From: an uncultured Bacillaceae bacterium
GTDB lineage: Bacteria > Bacillota > Bacilli > Bacillales > Cytobacillaceae
Reading direction: 5' to 3'
Assembly: GCA_937995745.1 (NCBI GenBank)
Contig: CALKIU010000160.1
Location: forward strand, 21,051 to 85,050
DNA length: 64,000 nt
Every line of letters begins with the position of its first letter. Within the stretch, counting starts at the first letter, position 1. The translations under genes and the position numbers were made by a program. This document shows, in pieces, positions 8,411 through 16,847 of this stretch. A model generated the notes under the pieces. The model searched no databases. It was not told the DNA's origin and saw only the letters and a program-made list of their open reading frames with translations.

Positions 8411-9344
8411 GAAAATCGTTGATATGAATACCCGCAGCGGCAGGAATAAACATGACTTTAATCCCCGCGCCTATGTGAAACTGGGAATTGGCATCATCAT
8501 TGTATTTGGTTTATTGGCATTGATTTTGACGAACGTATTTGTCGTGAAAGAGGGCGAATACAAAGTGATTCGCCAATTTGGGGAAGTCGTCCGGATCGTC
8601 GATAAACCGGGTTTGAATTACAAAATACCTTTCATTCAGACCGTCTCAACGCTTCCGAAATATCAGTTGATTTATGAAGTCCATGAATCGGAAATCAACA
8701 CGAAAGACAAAAAGAGAATGATTATTGACCAATATGCCGTATGGCGGATAACCGACCCGAAGAAAATGATCACAAACGCCAGGACGTTGGAAAATGCGGA
8801 AGCAAGAATGGAGGAATTTATTTATTCTGTTGTCCGGACCGAACTGGGGCGCTTGAATTATGATGAAATTATCAATGACGAAAAGTCATCGCGCGGGTCA
8901 TTAAATGACAAAATTACCAAAAAGGTCAATGAATTGTTGGATAAAGCCAATTACGGGGTCGTTGTGACAGATGTCCGCGTAAAACGGACTGATTTGCCCG
9001 CGGAGAATGAACAGTCGGTATATACGAGAATGATTTCCGAGCGTCAGTCGACGGCGCAGGAATATCTCTCAAAAGGAGATGCCGACAAACAGCGCATTGA
9101 AGCGGAAACAGACAGGCAAGTCCAGGAAATGCTGGCCAAAGCCAAAGCGGAAGCGGAAATGATCCGGGCTGAAGGAGAGGCGGAAGCGGCCCGCATTTAC
9201 AACGAAGCTTTTTCAAAAGATCCGGAATTTTATCGATTGTACAGAACGCTTGAATCATATAAGAAGACCATTAACGGCGATACAGTGATTGTATTGCCTT
9301 CAGACTCCCCATATGCCAAACTGCTGATGGGCTATTTTGAATAA
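8400..9344 (+). CDS. hflC: HflC-like SPFH membrane protein
   Basis: Partner of the preceding HflK-like protein. It has a short charged N-terminus, one transmembrane helix (about residues 24-45), the SPFH domain starting VKEGEYKVIRQFGEVV, and an Ala/Glu-rich coiled coil near the C-terminus (AKAKAEAEMIRAEGEAEAA). I prefer the ATG at 8400, because AAGGAAG lies eight bases before it; a GTG at 8391 would be too close. The start lies inside the 3' end of hflK, so the two are translationally coupled. Confidence 0.83.
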   Translation: MSDEKIVDMNTRSGRNKHDFNPRAYVKLGIGIIIVFGLLALILTNVFVVKEGEYKVIRQFGEVVRIVDKPGLNYKIPFIQTVSTLPKYQLIYEVHESEINTKDKKRMIIDQYAVWRITDPKKMITNARTLENAEARMEEFIYSVVRTELGRLNYDEIINDEKSSRGSLNDKITKKVNELLDKANYGVVVTDVRVKRTDLPAENEQSVYTRMISERQSTAQEYLSKGDADKQRIEAETDRQVQEMLAKAKAEAEMIRAEGEAEAARIYNEAFSKDPEFYRLYRTLESYKKTINGDTVIVLPSDSPYAKLLMGYFE

Positions 9345-9431
9345 TTCTGGAAAACATGTTGCCGCCCGTATTTAGGGGGCTTGCACAAAAGAAATGCCGG
9401 GAGCCGCCATTTTCCTTTCTAATTGCTGTCG

Positions 9432-9440
9432 TGATAGAAT
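9432..9440 (+). promoter_or_regulatory. Extended -10 promoter for polA
   Basis: TGATAGAAT is an extended -10 element about 105 bases before the polA start. No good -35 is visible. Confidence 0.4.
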
Positions 9441-9545
9441 AGGAAGGAGAATGGACGGCTTTTTTGTCAGCGCCGGAAACTGTCGCCCCTTGCCCCGGTC
9501 CCTTTTTCAGTCTCATATTTTTGCAAGAGAAGAGGAGGAATACAT

Positions 9546-12179
9546 TTGTCCAAAAAGATTATTCTCATAGACGGGAACAGCATTGCCTACCGGGCCTTTT
9601 TTGCTTTGCCGCTCCTGAATAACGACAAAGGCATTCATACCAATGCCATATACGGGTTTACGCTCATGTTGATGAAAATTATTGAGGAAGAAAAACCAAC
9701 CCATATGCTCGTCGCATTTGATGCCGGAAAAACGACTTTCCGCCATGAAACGTACAGCGAATATAAAGGAGGCCGGCAAAAAACTCCTCCCGAGCTGTCC
9801 GAACAATTTCCGTTCATCAGGGAACTGCTGGATGCGTGGGGAATTTCCCAATATGAATTGGAAAACTATGAAGCCGACGATATTATCGGCACCCTGGCCG
9901 CGAGGGCGGAGCAGGAAGGGTTTGAAGTGAAAATTATTTCGGGAGACAAGGACCTGACCCAGCTTGCTTCCGATAAGACAACGGTCGGCATTACCCGGAA
10001 AGGGATTACCGATATTGAAGAATATACGCCTGAACATATTAAAGAAAAGTACGGACTCTCCCCGGAACAAATCATCGATATGAAAGGATTAATGGGCGAC
10101 AGCTCGGACAATATCCCCGGTGTACCCGGTGTCGGGGAAAAGACGGCCATTAAGCTTTTAAAACAATTTTCCACTTTGGAAAACGTTCTGGAGTCGATCG
10201 ACCAAGTGAGCGGGAAAAAACTTCAAGAAAAACTTGCCCAACACAAAGACCAGGCATTAATGAGCAAAAAACTGGCCACGATTTTGCGGGATGCGCCGGT
10301 CGATAAAAGCTTGGAAGAATTCACCCTGAAAGAGTCTGACAAAGAGAAGCTAATGGCTTTATTCAGGGAGTTGAATTTTAAATCCGTTCTGGAAAAGATG
10401 AGCACCGACGAAGTTCCCCGGGAAACAAAAGATTTGGCTCCCGTTGAATTCGAGTTGGTTCGCGAGGTTCACGAGGATTTATTTTCGGAATGTACGGCTT
10501 TTTATCTTGAAGTTTTTGAAGAAAATTATCATTTTGCCCCCATTACGGGAATGGCGATTGTCAATGACAAGGGAAAGTATTATTTGGAGGCGGATGATGC
10601 CGTTCATTCGGCTGCCTTCAAGGACTGGGCGGAAGATGAAACAAAGAAAAAAATCGTTTATGACGCCAAAAGAACCGCGGTCGTTCTCCGGCACTACGGC
10701 ATTCATTTAAAAGGAGTCGAGTTTGATGCTCTGCTCGCGGCCTATCTTTTGAATCCGTCGGAAACGATCGTCGATATGGCGACAATAGCCCATAAATACG
10801 GCTATAAAGGTGTTCACCCGGATGAAACTGTCTATGGCAAAGGAGCCAAACGGCGCGTTCCGGCCAAAAACGCGCTGGCCGAACATCTGGTACGCAAGGC
10901 GGATGCCCTTTACGCATTGAAAAAACCCCTTGAAGACAAGTTGACAGAAAACAAGCAGGATCGCCTTTTTTATGAACTGGAAATGCCGCTCGCCAAAATA
11001 CTCGGGGACATGGAATATACGGGCATCAAAGTGGATAAGGAAACGCTGGAAAACATGGGGCGCGAACTGAACGAACAGCTCAGGGAGATCGAAAAGAATA
11101 TTTACCGGCTGGCAGGCACGGAATTTAACATTAATTCCCCGAAGCAGTTGGGCGTGATTCTTTTTGAAAAACTGAATTTGCCGCCCATCAAAAAAACGAA
11201 GACCGGTTATTCCACCTCGGCGGAAGTTTTGGAGAAACTTGCCGGGCACCATGAGATCATCGGGGAAATACTTCAATACCGGCAGCTGGGCAAGCTCCAG
11301 TCCACTTATATAGAAGGTTTGTTAAAAGTGATTCATCCGCAAACGGGCAAAATTCATACAACGTATAATCAAGCGCTGACGCAAACGGGAAGACTCAGTT
11401 CCACCGACCCGAATTTGCAAAACATCCCCATTCGCATGGAGGAAGGGAGAAAAATACGCAAGGCTTTTATTCCTTCCGAAAAAGATTGGGTGATTTTTGC
11501 CGCCGATTATTCGCAAATTGAACTGCGGGTATTGGCCCATATTGCCGGGGATAAAAAGCTGATTCAGGCGTTTAAGGATGATTTGGATATTCATACGCAA
11601 ACGGCGATGGAAGTCTTTCACGTCAAAAGGGAAGAGGTGACACCGGAATTGCGCCGCCGCGCCAAGGCCGTCAACTTTGGGATCATTTACGGAATCAGCG
11701 ATTACGGACTGTCACAAAGCTTGAAAATTTCCCGGAAAGAAGCGGGGGAATTTATAGAGAAATACTTGCAAACTTTCCCGGGGGTAAAGGACTACATGGA
11801 AGAAATTGTCCGGGAAGCCAAAGAGAAAGGATACGTGGAAACGTTGCTCCACCGCCGCCGCTATATTCCCGAAATCACAAGCAGAAATTACAATCTGCGT
11901 AGCTTTGCCGAACGGACGGCCATGAATACGCCCATTCAGGGCAGCGCGGCTGACATTATCAAAAAAGCGATGATTGACATGGTTCACCGCTTGGAAAAAG
12001 AAGGCCTGAAAACCCGGCTCCTCCTTCAGGTACATGACGAATTGATTTTTGAAGCCCCGGCGGAAGAAGTGGAGATATTAAAGAAAATCGTGCCGGAAGT
12101 GATGGAAAATGCTATTGAACTGAAGGTGCCGTTAAAAGTGGATGTGGCTTACGGACCGACTTGGTTTGACGCAAAATGA
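9546..12179 (+). CDS. polA: DNA polymerase I
   Basis: Repair and Okazaki-fragment processing polymerase. 877 residues: a 5'-nuclease domain (about 1-290, with DGNSIAYRAFFA and GDKDLTQL), a 3'-5' exonuclease-like domain (about 300-470), and the family A polymerase (480-877) with motifs DYSQIELRVLAH, RRRAKAVNFGIIYGIS and QVHDELIFEAP. The proofreading domain looks inactive: the DxE metal-binding motif is replaced by a Leu/Glu-rich segment (FYLEVFEENY). This is the Bacillus/Geobacillus pattern. Start is TTG behind GAGGAGG. mutM follows 63 bases downstream, as in B. subtilis. Confidence 0.96.
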   Translation: MSKKIILIDGNSIAYRAFFALPLLNNDKGIHTNAIYGFTLMLMKIIEEEKPTHMLVAFDAGKTTFRHETYSEYKGGRQKTPPELSEQFPFIRELLDAWGISQYELENYEADDIIGTLAARAEQEGFEVKIISGDKDLTQLASDKTTVGITRKGITDIEEYTPEHIKEKYGLSPEQIIDMKGLMGDSSDNIPGVPGVGEKTAIKLLKQFSTLENVLESIDQVSGKKLQEKLAQHKDQALMSKKLATILRDAPVDKSLEEFTLKESDKEKLMALFRELNFKSVLEKMSTDEVPRETKDLAPVEFELVREVHEDLFSECTAFYLEVFEENYHFAPITGMAIVNDKGKYYLEADDAVHSAAFKDWAEDETKKKIVYDAKRTAVVLRHYGIHLKGVEFDALLAAYLLNPSETIVDMATIAHKYGYKGVHPDETVYGKGAKRRVPAKNALAEHLVRKADALYALKKPLEDKLTENKQDRLFYELEMPLAKILGDMEYTGIKVDKETLENMGRELNEQLREIEKNIYRLAGTEFNINSPKQLGVILFEKLNLPPIKKTKTGYSTSAEVLEKLAGHHEIIGEILQYRQLGKLQSTYIEGLLKVIHPQTGKIHTTYNQALTQTGRLSSTDPNLQNIPIRMEEGRKIRKAFIPSEKDWVIFAADYSQIELRVLAHIAGDKKLIQAFKDDLDIHTQTAMEVFHVKREEVTPELRRRAKAVNFGIIYGISDYGLSQSLKISRKEAGEFIEKYLQTFPGVKDYMEEIVREAKEKGYVETLLHRRRYIPEITSRNYNLRSFAERTAMNTPIQGSAADIIKKAMIDMVHRLEKEGLKTRLLLQVHDELIFEAPAEEVEILKKIVPEVMENAIELKVPLKVDVAYGPTWFDAK

Positions 12180-12242
12180 CATCTCAGGCGTTTCAGGCGG
12201 CGGGAACGGCTTTTCCGCCGCCGTTGAAGGGGGGAGGATACA

Positions 12243-13088
12243 TTGCCTGAACTGCCGGAAGTGGAAACGGTGCGCAGAACCCTTCAATCTTTAGTAGTCG
12301 GAAAAAAGATTATGGACGTTTCGGTCCTGCATCCGAAAATGATCAAGCTTCCCGATGATCCGTCCGAATTTCAGGAAGCTCTAATCGGGCAAACGATTGA
12401 GGGCACCGGAAGAAGAGGCAAATTTTTAATTATCTACACGACCGATTTCAGTCTAGTGTCCCATTTGCGCATGGAAGGAAGATACGGCTTGTTCGCCGGG
12501 GATGAAGAGGTGGACAAGCATACCTATGTCATTTTTCATTTTGATGACGGCACGGAATTGAGATATAAAGATGTCAGAAAGTTTGGGACGATGCATCTTT
12601 TTAAAAAGGGGGAGGAATGGAAAGAAGGGCCCTTAACTCTTCTCGGCCCCGAACCTTTGTCTCCCGGTTTTACGCCGGAGGTATTGAAGGGGAGATTGTC
12701 CAAAACAAGACGAAATATCAAAACGGCTTTACTCGACCAAAAAGTGGTTGCCGGCCTCGGCAATATATATGTCGATGAATCTCTGTTTAAAGCGCGGATT
12801 CATCCGGAACGGACGGCGAACAGTTTGACTGATGAAGAAATCGCCATTTTGCACGAGAAAATTGTTGAAACTTTGGCCGATGCCGTCGAAAAAGGCGGCA
12901 GCACCGTCCGTTCATATGTGAACAGCCTCGGGCAAATCGGCATGTTCCAATTGGAACTGTATGTGTACGGCAGACGGGGACAAGCCTGCAAGTTGTGCGG
13001 AACGCCCCTTGAAAGAATTGTCGTCGGCGGACGGGGCACCGTGTTTTGTCCGTCATGCCAGAAAAAAGAACCGGACGGACCGCAGTGA
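12243..13088 (+). CDS. mutM: Formamidopyrimidine-DNA glycosylase
   Basis: Removes oxidised purines such as 8-oxoguanine and nicks the abasic site. The 281-residue protein starts with the catalytic PELPEVETVRR segment, where Pro2 becomes the nucleophile after Met removal and Glu3 is the acid. A helix-two-turn-helix region (DQKVVAGLGNIYVDE) follows in mid-protein. The C-terminal zinc finger has two CxxC pairs (CKLC and CPSC). Start is TTG, preceded by GGGGGGAGG. It lies between polA and ytaF/coaE in the conserved bacillus order. Confidence 0.96.
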   Translation: MPELPEVETVRRTLQSLVVGKKIMDVSVLHPKMIKLPDDPSEFQEALIGQTIEGTGRRGKFLIIYTTDFSLVSHLRMEGRYGLFAGDEEVDKHTYVIFHFDDGTELRYKDVRKFGTMHLFKKGEEWKEGPLTLLGPEPLSPGFTPEVLKGRLSKTRRNIKTALLDQKVVAGLGNIYVDESLFKARIHPERTANSLTDEEIAILHEKIVETLADAVEKGGSTVRSYVNSLGQIGMFQLELYVYGRRGQACKLCGTPLERIVVGGRGTVFCPSCQKKEPDGPQ

Positions 13089-13204
13089 AAAAAGAATCAG
13101 TGAAGCCCGAAGAAGAGGAAATCAAGCCCGATTTTAAAACCGAACGTTGGAATGGCCGCTGCCATATCATGTAATTAGCTTGATATGGGAAGGGGCCGTT
13201 TCCT

Positions 13205-13834
13205 ATGGTTGCAATTTCTCTCCTGATACTTGCTCTTGCAGTCAGTTTGGACAGTTTTAATGCCGGTTTCACATATGGTTTGAGAAACATAAAAATTCCC
13301 GTTAAATCGATTCTCGTCATTGCCTGTTGTTCTGCTCTGGCACTGTTGGGGGCGACAGCGGCCGGGGGGATGATTCAATCTTTATTATCTCAGGAATCGG
13401 CGGAAAAAATCGGCGGAATCGTTTTCCTCCTTCTCGGAATTTGGATTCTTTACCAATTTTTTCGACAAGACAGCCAAGACAAAAGCAATCATAAAAAAAC
13501 AATTGTCAACTTGGAAATCAAGTCCCTCGGGTTGGTAATACAAATCTTAAAAAAGCCGGTATCCGCCGATTTTGACCGCTCCGGGGAAATTGCGGGCATC
13601 GAAGCTTTTATGCTCGGACTGGCCTTGTCTCTGGATGCCGCGGGGGCGGGCATCGGGGCTGCGCTTATTGGTTTGAATCCACTTGCCCTCGCCCTTATGG
13701 TTGCCGTCATGAGTTCTTTATTCGTCTATTTGGGGATGAGGTCGGGAACGTGGCTTGGCCGGTGGAAAATCGTGCAGAAATTGTCTTTTTTGCCAGGATT
13801 GCTCCTCATTTTAATGGGGATTTGGAAAATTTAA
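13205..13834 (+). CDS. ytaF: Sporulation membrane protein YtaF (MntP-like)
   Basis: Six-helix membrane protein of the YtaF branch of the MntP manganese-exporter family; B. subtilis ytaF is annotated as a sporulation membrane protein. 209 residues. The first half shows the LALAVSLDSFNAGFTYG segment and the second half the matching LGLALSLDAAGAGIGA segment, the internal repeat of this family with paired Asp residues. ATG with GGAAGGGG upstream. It precedes coaE by 23 bases. The transported ion is unknown. Confidence 0.85.
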   Translation: MVAISLLILALAVSLDSFNAGFTYGLRNIKIPVKSILVIACCSALALLGATAAGGMIQSLLSQESAEKIGGIVFLLLGIWILYQFFRQDSQDKSNHKKTIVNLEIKSLGLVIQILKKPVSADFDRSGEIAGIEAFMLGLALSLDAAGAGIGAALIGLNPLALALMVAVMSSLFVYLGMRSGTWLGRWKIVQKLSFLPGLLLILMGIWKI

Positions 13835-13857
13835 CATAGAAAGAAAGGGTTGCGTCC

Positions 13858-14484
13858 ATGCCTCTCGTAGTGGGTTTGACAGGCGGAATTGCCAGCGGAA
13901 AGAGCACCGTATCCAATATGCTGAAAGAAATGGGGATAACGGTCATTGATGCCGATGTGGAGGCCCGGCTTGCCGTTGAACCGGGTGAGCCGGCTTATGA
14001 GAAAATCGTGGCCTGTTTTGGCAAAGAGATTCTTCTGGAAGACGGTTCTATTAACAGGGCGAAATTGGGAGCGATTGTTTTCAGCGATGAAGAAAAAAGG
14101 CTGCAGTTGAACAGGATCGTTCATCCGGAAGTCCGGAAAAGAATGATTGATAAAAGGGACCGGGCCATTCGCGGGGGTGAACAGCTGATTGTCATGGATA
14201 TTCCGCTGCTTTTGGAAAGTAAATTGACATACATGGTGGACAAAGTCTTGCTTGTATATGTGGATGAAGACACCCAATTGCGGCGTCTGATGAAAAGAAA
14301 CAACTTTTCCAAAGAGGAGGCGCTGAGCCGCATACGCGCGCAGATGCCGTTAAAAGAAAAAATCCGGTACAGTGACGCCGTGATTGACAATAACGGAACG
14401 GTAGAAAAAACGCGGGAACAACTTCTCCGCATTTTGCGTCAATGGCATGTTGACATTGAGAATGCTTCCGAAAATAAAGGATGA
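13858..14484 (+). CDS. coaE: Dephospho-CoA kinase
   Basis: Last step of coenzyme A synthesis, phosphorylating the ribose 3'-hydroxyl of dephospho-CoA. 208 residues with the P-loop GLTGGIASGKST at residues 5-16, a DADVEAR segment and the HPEVRKRM lid typical of CoaE. ATG with AAAGGG upstream. It is followed directly by a strong terminator. Confidence 0.95.
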   Translation: MPLVVGLTGGIASGKSTVSNMLKEMGITVIDADVEARLAVEPGEPAYEKIVACFGKEILLEDGSINRAKLGAIVFSDEEKRLQLNRIVHPEVRKRMIDKRDRAIRGGEQLIVMDIPLLLESKLTYMVDKVLLVYVDEDTQLRRLMKRNNFSKEEALSRIRAQMPLKEKIRYSDAVIDNNGTVEKTREQLLRILRQWHVDIENASENKG

Positions 14485-14517
14485 AGAACCGGAAATGTGA
14501 TTTCCGGTTCTTTTTTT
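14485..14517 (+). terminator. Terminator after coaE
   Basis: An eleven-pair perfect stem (14486-14496 with 14500-14510) has a GTG loop and is followed by seven Ts. Confidence 0.93.
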
Positions 14518-14582
14518 GTGTTAAGGAATTTTGGGCGCTTTGTTTATTTTTGTTACACATTCGTAAAAATGCGCAAATTGCT

Positions 14583-14611
14583 CTTACATTTTAACTTTAA
14601 TATGTTATACT
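14583..14611 (+). promoter_or_regulatory. Promoter of gapB
   Basis: CTTACA (14583-14588), a 17-base spacer and TATACT (14606-14611). The -10 hexamer lies inside a CcpN-like box, so repressor and polymerase would compete. Confidence 0.55.
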
Positions 14612-14644
14612 AATTACGATTAATACGAAAAAGAGTATAACATT
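14601..14644 (+). promoter_or_regulatory. Inverted pair of CcpN-like operators at gapB
   Basis: TATGTTATACT (14601-14611) matches the CcpN consensus TRTGHYATAYW at all 11 positions. On the minus strand at 14634-14644 the same sequence recurs with one change (AATGTTATACT). The pair brackets the predicted transcription start near 14618. In B. subtilis, CcpN represses gapB during glycolysis. Confidence 0.65.
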
Positions 14645-14664
14645 TATGCGGAAGGAGCCGTAAT

Positions 14665-15699
14665 ATGAAGGTAAGAATTGCGATTAACGGGTTTGGGAGA
14701 ATTGGACGGATGGTTTTCAGAAAAGCCATTCTTGACGAAGATTTCGAAATTGTTGCCGTAAACGCCAGCTATCCGGCGGACATGTTGGCGCATTTGGTTA
14801 AGTATGATACAACACACGGAAAGTTCGCCGGTGACGTAAGGGCTGAAGAAAATGCCATTGTTGTGAACGGAAAAAGGGTTGATCTGTTGAACAATCGGAA
14901 TCCTGCCGAATTGCCCTGGAAGGAGTACGGTGTTGATATTGTCATAGAAGCAACAGGAAAATTCAATTCAAGGGAAAAAGCCCAACTTCATTTGGATGCG
15001 GGAGCCAAGAAGGTTATTTTGACCGCTCCGGGCAAAAATGAAGACGTTACCATTGTGATGGGAGTAAATGAAGGCGATTTGGATATAGATAAACATCATA
15101 TCATTTCCAATGCATCTTGCACGACGAACTGTCTTGCGCCCGTGGTCAAAGTGCTCGATGAAAAATTCGGCATCGTGAACGGGATGATGACAACGGTTCA
15201 TGCTTATACTAATGACCAAAACAATATTGACAATCCGCATAAAAAAGATTTCCGCCGTGCCCGGGCATGCGCCCAGTCCATCATTCCCACCACAACCGGC
15301 GCAGCAAAATCGATTTCCAAAGTATTGCCGCAGCTTGAAGGAAAAATGCACGGTTTGGCGTTGAGAGTGCCGACCATTAATGTTTCGCTCGTTGACTTGG
15401 TAGTGGACTTGAAGAGGGAAGTTACGGCAAATGAAGTAAATCAAGCCTTTATAGATGCGGCTAACGGCCCCTTAAAGGGTATTCTGGATGTCACCGACGA
15501 ACCTCTCGTATCGGTTGATTTTAACACAAATGAACATTCAGCGATCATTGACATGCTTTCCACGATGGTTGTCGGTCCCAATAAAGTAAAAGTTTTGGCT
15601 TGGTATGACAATGAGTGGGGATATTCTTGCCGCATCGTCGATTTGGCAAAATATGTGGCAAAAGCGATGGTAGAGACGACGAAAGTGAAAGTAAGCTGA
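14665..15699 (+). CDS. gapB: Gluconeogenic glyceraldehyde-3-phosphate dehydrogenase
   Basis: Second GAPDH of bacilli, preferring NADP and working towards gluconeogenesis. 344 residues with the N-terminal NGFGRIGRMVFRKA dinucleotide motif, catalytic Cys152 in SNASCTTNCLAP, and NEWGYSCRIVDLA near the C-terminus. The GapB assignment rests on position (coaE-gapB-speD as in B. subtilis), length and the CcpN-like operators. ATG with GGAAGGAG upstream. A strong terminator separates it from speD. Confidence 0.92.
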   Translation: MKVRIAINGFGRIGRMVFRKAILDEDFEIVAVNASYPADMLAHLVKYDTTHGKFAGDVRAEENAIVVNGKRVDLLNNRNPAELPWKEYGVDIVIEATGKFNSREKAQLHLDAGAKKVILTAPGKNEDVTIVMGVNEGDLDIDKHHIISNASCTTNCLAPVVKVLDEKFGIVNGMMTTVHAYTNDQNNIDNPHKKDFRRARACAQSIIPTTTGAAKSISKVLPQLEGKMHGLALRVPTINVSLVDLVVDLKREVTANEVNQAFIDAANGPLKGILDVTDEPLVSVDFNTNEHSAIIDMLSTMVVGPNKVKVLAWYDNEWGYSCRIVDLAKYVAKAMVETTKVKVS

Positions 15700-15713
15700 T
15701 ATAAAATGCCGGG

Positions 15714-15744
15714 AAACCGCCAGTTTTGAAACTGGCGGTTTTTT
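15714..15744 (+). terminator. Terminator after gapB
   Basis: AAACCGCCAGTTT (15714-15726) pairs with AAACTGGCGGTTT (15729-15741), running into a T tract. Strong intrinsic terminator. Confidence 0.93.
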
Positions 15745-15889
15745 CCTTACTCGGCTCATTTTTTTAAAAAAACTGCTAAATTTTGTTTTTATTTGATTGA
15801 AGAACCGGATGCCGGGACGCCGGAGTTCCGTTTTCAAGACGGAACCGGGGAAAACAGCGAGAAATGTTTAAAATTTTTTGGTTGGTATA

Positions 15890-15918
15890 TTGCAAAAAGA
15901 AAGCAAACAAAGTATACT
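15890..15918 (+). promoter_or_regulatory. sigma-A promoter of speD
   Basis: TTGCAA (15890-15895), a 17-base spacer and TATACT (15913-15918). Transcription should start near 15925, leaving a leader of about 140 bases that contains a structured element. Confidence 0.8.
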
Positions 15919-15948
15919 AAAAGTCGTGAACTTCATTCATCTTAACAA

Positions 15949-16059
15949 ATATAACTACTTAAAGGGTTAGGACCTCTTTGGACTAACTTTCCCCCGTGGT
16001 AGTTATATGTGTCGTGTGAATAAATTTTTAAATACGTTATTATAAGAGTAAAGGGGGAG
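15949..16059 (+). ncRNA. Structured leader RNA of speD, candidate translational switch
   Basis: A perfect ten-pair helix, ATATAACTAC (15949-15958) with GTAGTTATAT (15999-16008), closes a compact domain. Inside, GTTAG (15966-15970) pairs with CTAAC (15983-15987), extendable by CC/GG and by AAA/TTT. A CCCCC run (15991-15995) follows the inner helix. It can pair either with GGG at 15964-15966 or with GGGGG of the speD ribosome binding site (16053-16057; TTCCCCC with GGGGGAG gives seven pairs). I do not recognise a described class. S-adenosylmethionine or polyamine sensing is a guess from the gene it precedes. Confidence 0.55.
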
Positions 16060-16066
16060 TTTTACC

Positions 16067-16453
16067 ATGGAAACAATGGGTCGTCATGTAATCTCCGAAT
16101 TATGGGGTTGCAGTTTTGATAAGTTGAATGATGTTGAACAAATCGAACGTATTTTAGTGGATGCAGCCTTGAAATCAAATGCGGAAATCCGCGAAGTAGC
16201 TTTTCATAAATTTGCCCCTCAGGGTGTCAGCGGGGTAGTCATCATTTCTGAATCCCATTTAACCATTCACACATTTCCTGAGCATGGTTATGCCAGTGTT
16301 GATGTGTATACATGCGGCGATTTGGACCCGAATATTGCCGCAGATTATATTGCGGAAGCATTAGGAGCAGAAATGCGTGAAAATATTGAAATTCCCCGTG
16401 GAATCGGTCCCGTTCAGCTGAAACAAGGGACAAAACAGAGGGCTGTATTGTAA
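16067..16453 (+). CDS. speD: S-adenosylmethionine decarboxylase proenzyme
   Basis: Makes decarboxylated AdoMet, the aminopropyl donor for spermidine. 128 residues, the small prokaryotic class. The self-cleavage site is in SESHLTIHTFPE, with Ser63 becoming the pyruvoyl group, followed by the conserved YTCGD segment. ATG with AAGGGGGAG upstream. It has its own promoter, a structured leader and a terminator, so it is a single-gene transcript although it neighbours gapB. Confidence 0.96.
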   Translation: METMGRHVISELWGCSFDKLNDVEQIERILVDAALKSNAEIREVAFHKFAPQGVSGVVIISESHLTIHTFPEHGYASVDVYTCGDLDPNIAADYIAEALGAEMRENIEIPRGIGPVQLKQGTKQRAVL

Positions 16454-16490
16454 AACGAAAAAATTGGAAAAACAAAAAGCAAAAAAGACA

Positions 16491-16516
16491 AGAGGTGTAA
16501 CCGTACACCTCTTTTT
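16491..16516 (+). terminator. Terminator after speD
   Basis: AGAGGTGTA (16491-16499) pairs with TACACCTCT (16504-16512), loop ACCG, then a T tract. Confidence 0.92.
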
Positions 16517-16847
16517 GTAATTTCCTCATTCCCCGCGCTTATTGCCGTTTTTTCCCCGGCAAATGTACCCCGGCGTTTACAAACGCTTGCGCCCATCTTC
16601 TCGCATTTTCATGCGTGCACGAAAGGGAATGTCCTAAAAGGATGTTTTGCCTGCCATCATGCGGAAAAGTTCCGGCCTTCCATCGGTTGTATTCCCGCTT
16701 ACGGGAATTTTAATTTTTTCAACATATGTTTTTTCCGGTTTGAAATTTCCAGAAAACAGCGCAGATGATTACTTGTCCGGAAGCCTTCTTTTTTATAAGA
16801 TATTAATAAGAAAATGTTATGGAAAATGACGAATCGGAGCTGATTTT
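16517..16847. other. Intergenic gap before nrdR
   Basis: No gene with a binding site is seen. The only feature is a terminator-like hairpin at 16691-16708 (ATTCCCG with CGGGAAT, loop CTTA) followed by TTTAATTTTTT. It has no obvious transcript to end, so a short untranslated RNA or relic may lie just upstream. Confidence 0.4.
16691..16719 (+). terminator. Terminator-like hairpin without an assigned gene
   Basis: A seven-pair stem with a CTTA loop is followed by an interrupted T tract. It lies 175 bases past the speD terminator and 130 bases before nrdR. Confidence 0.5.
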
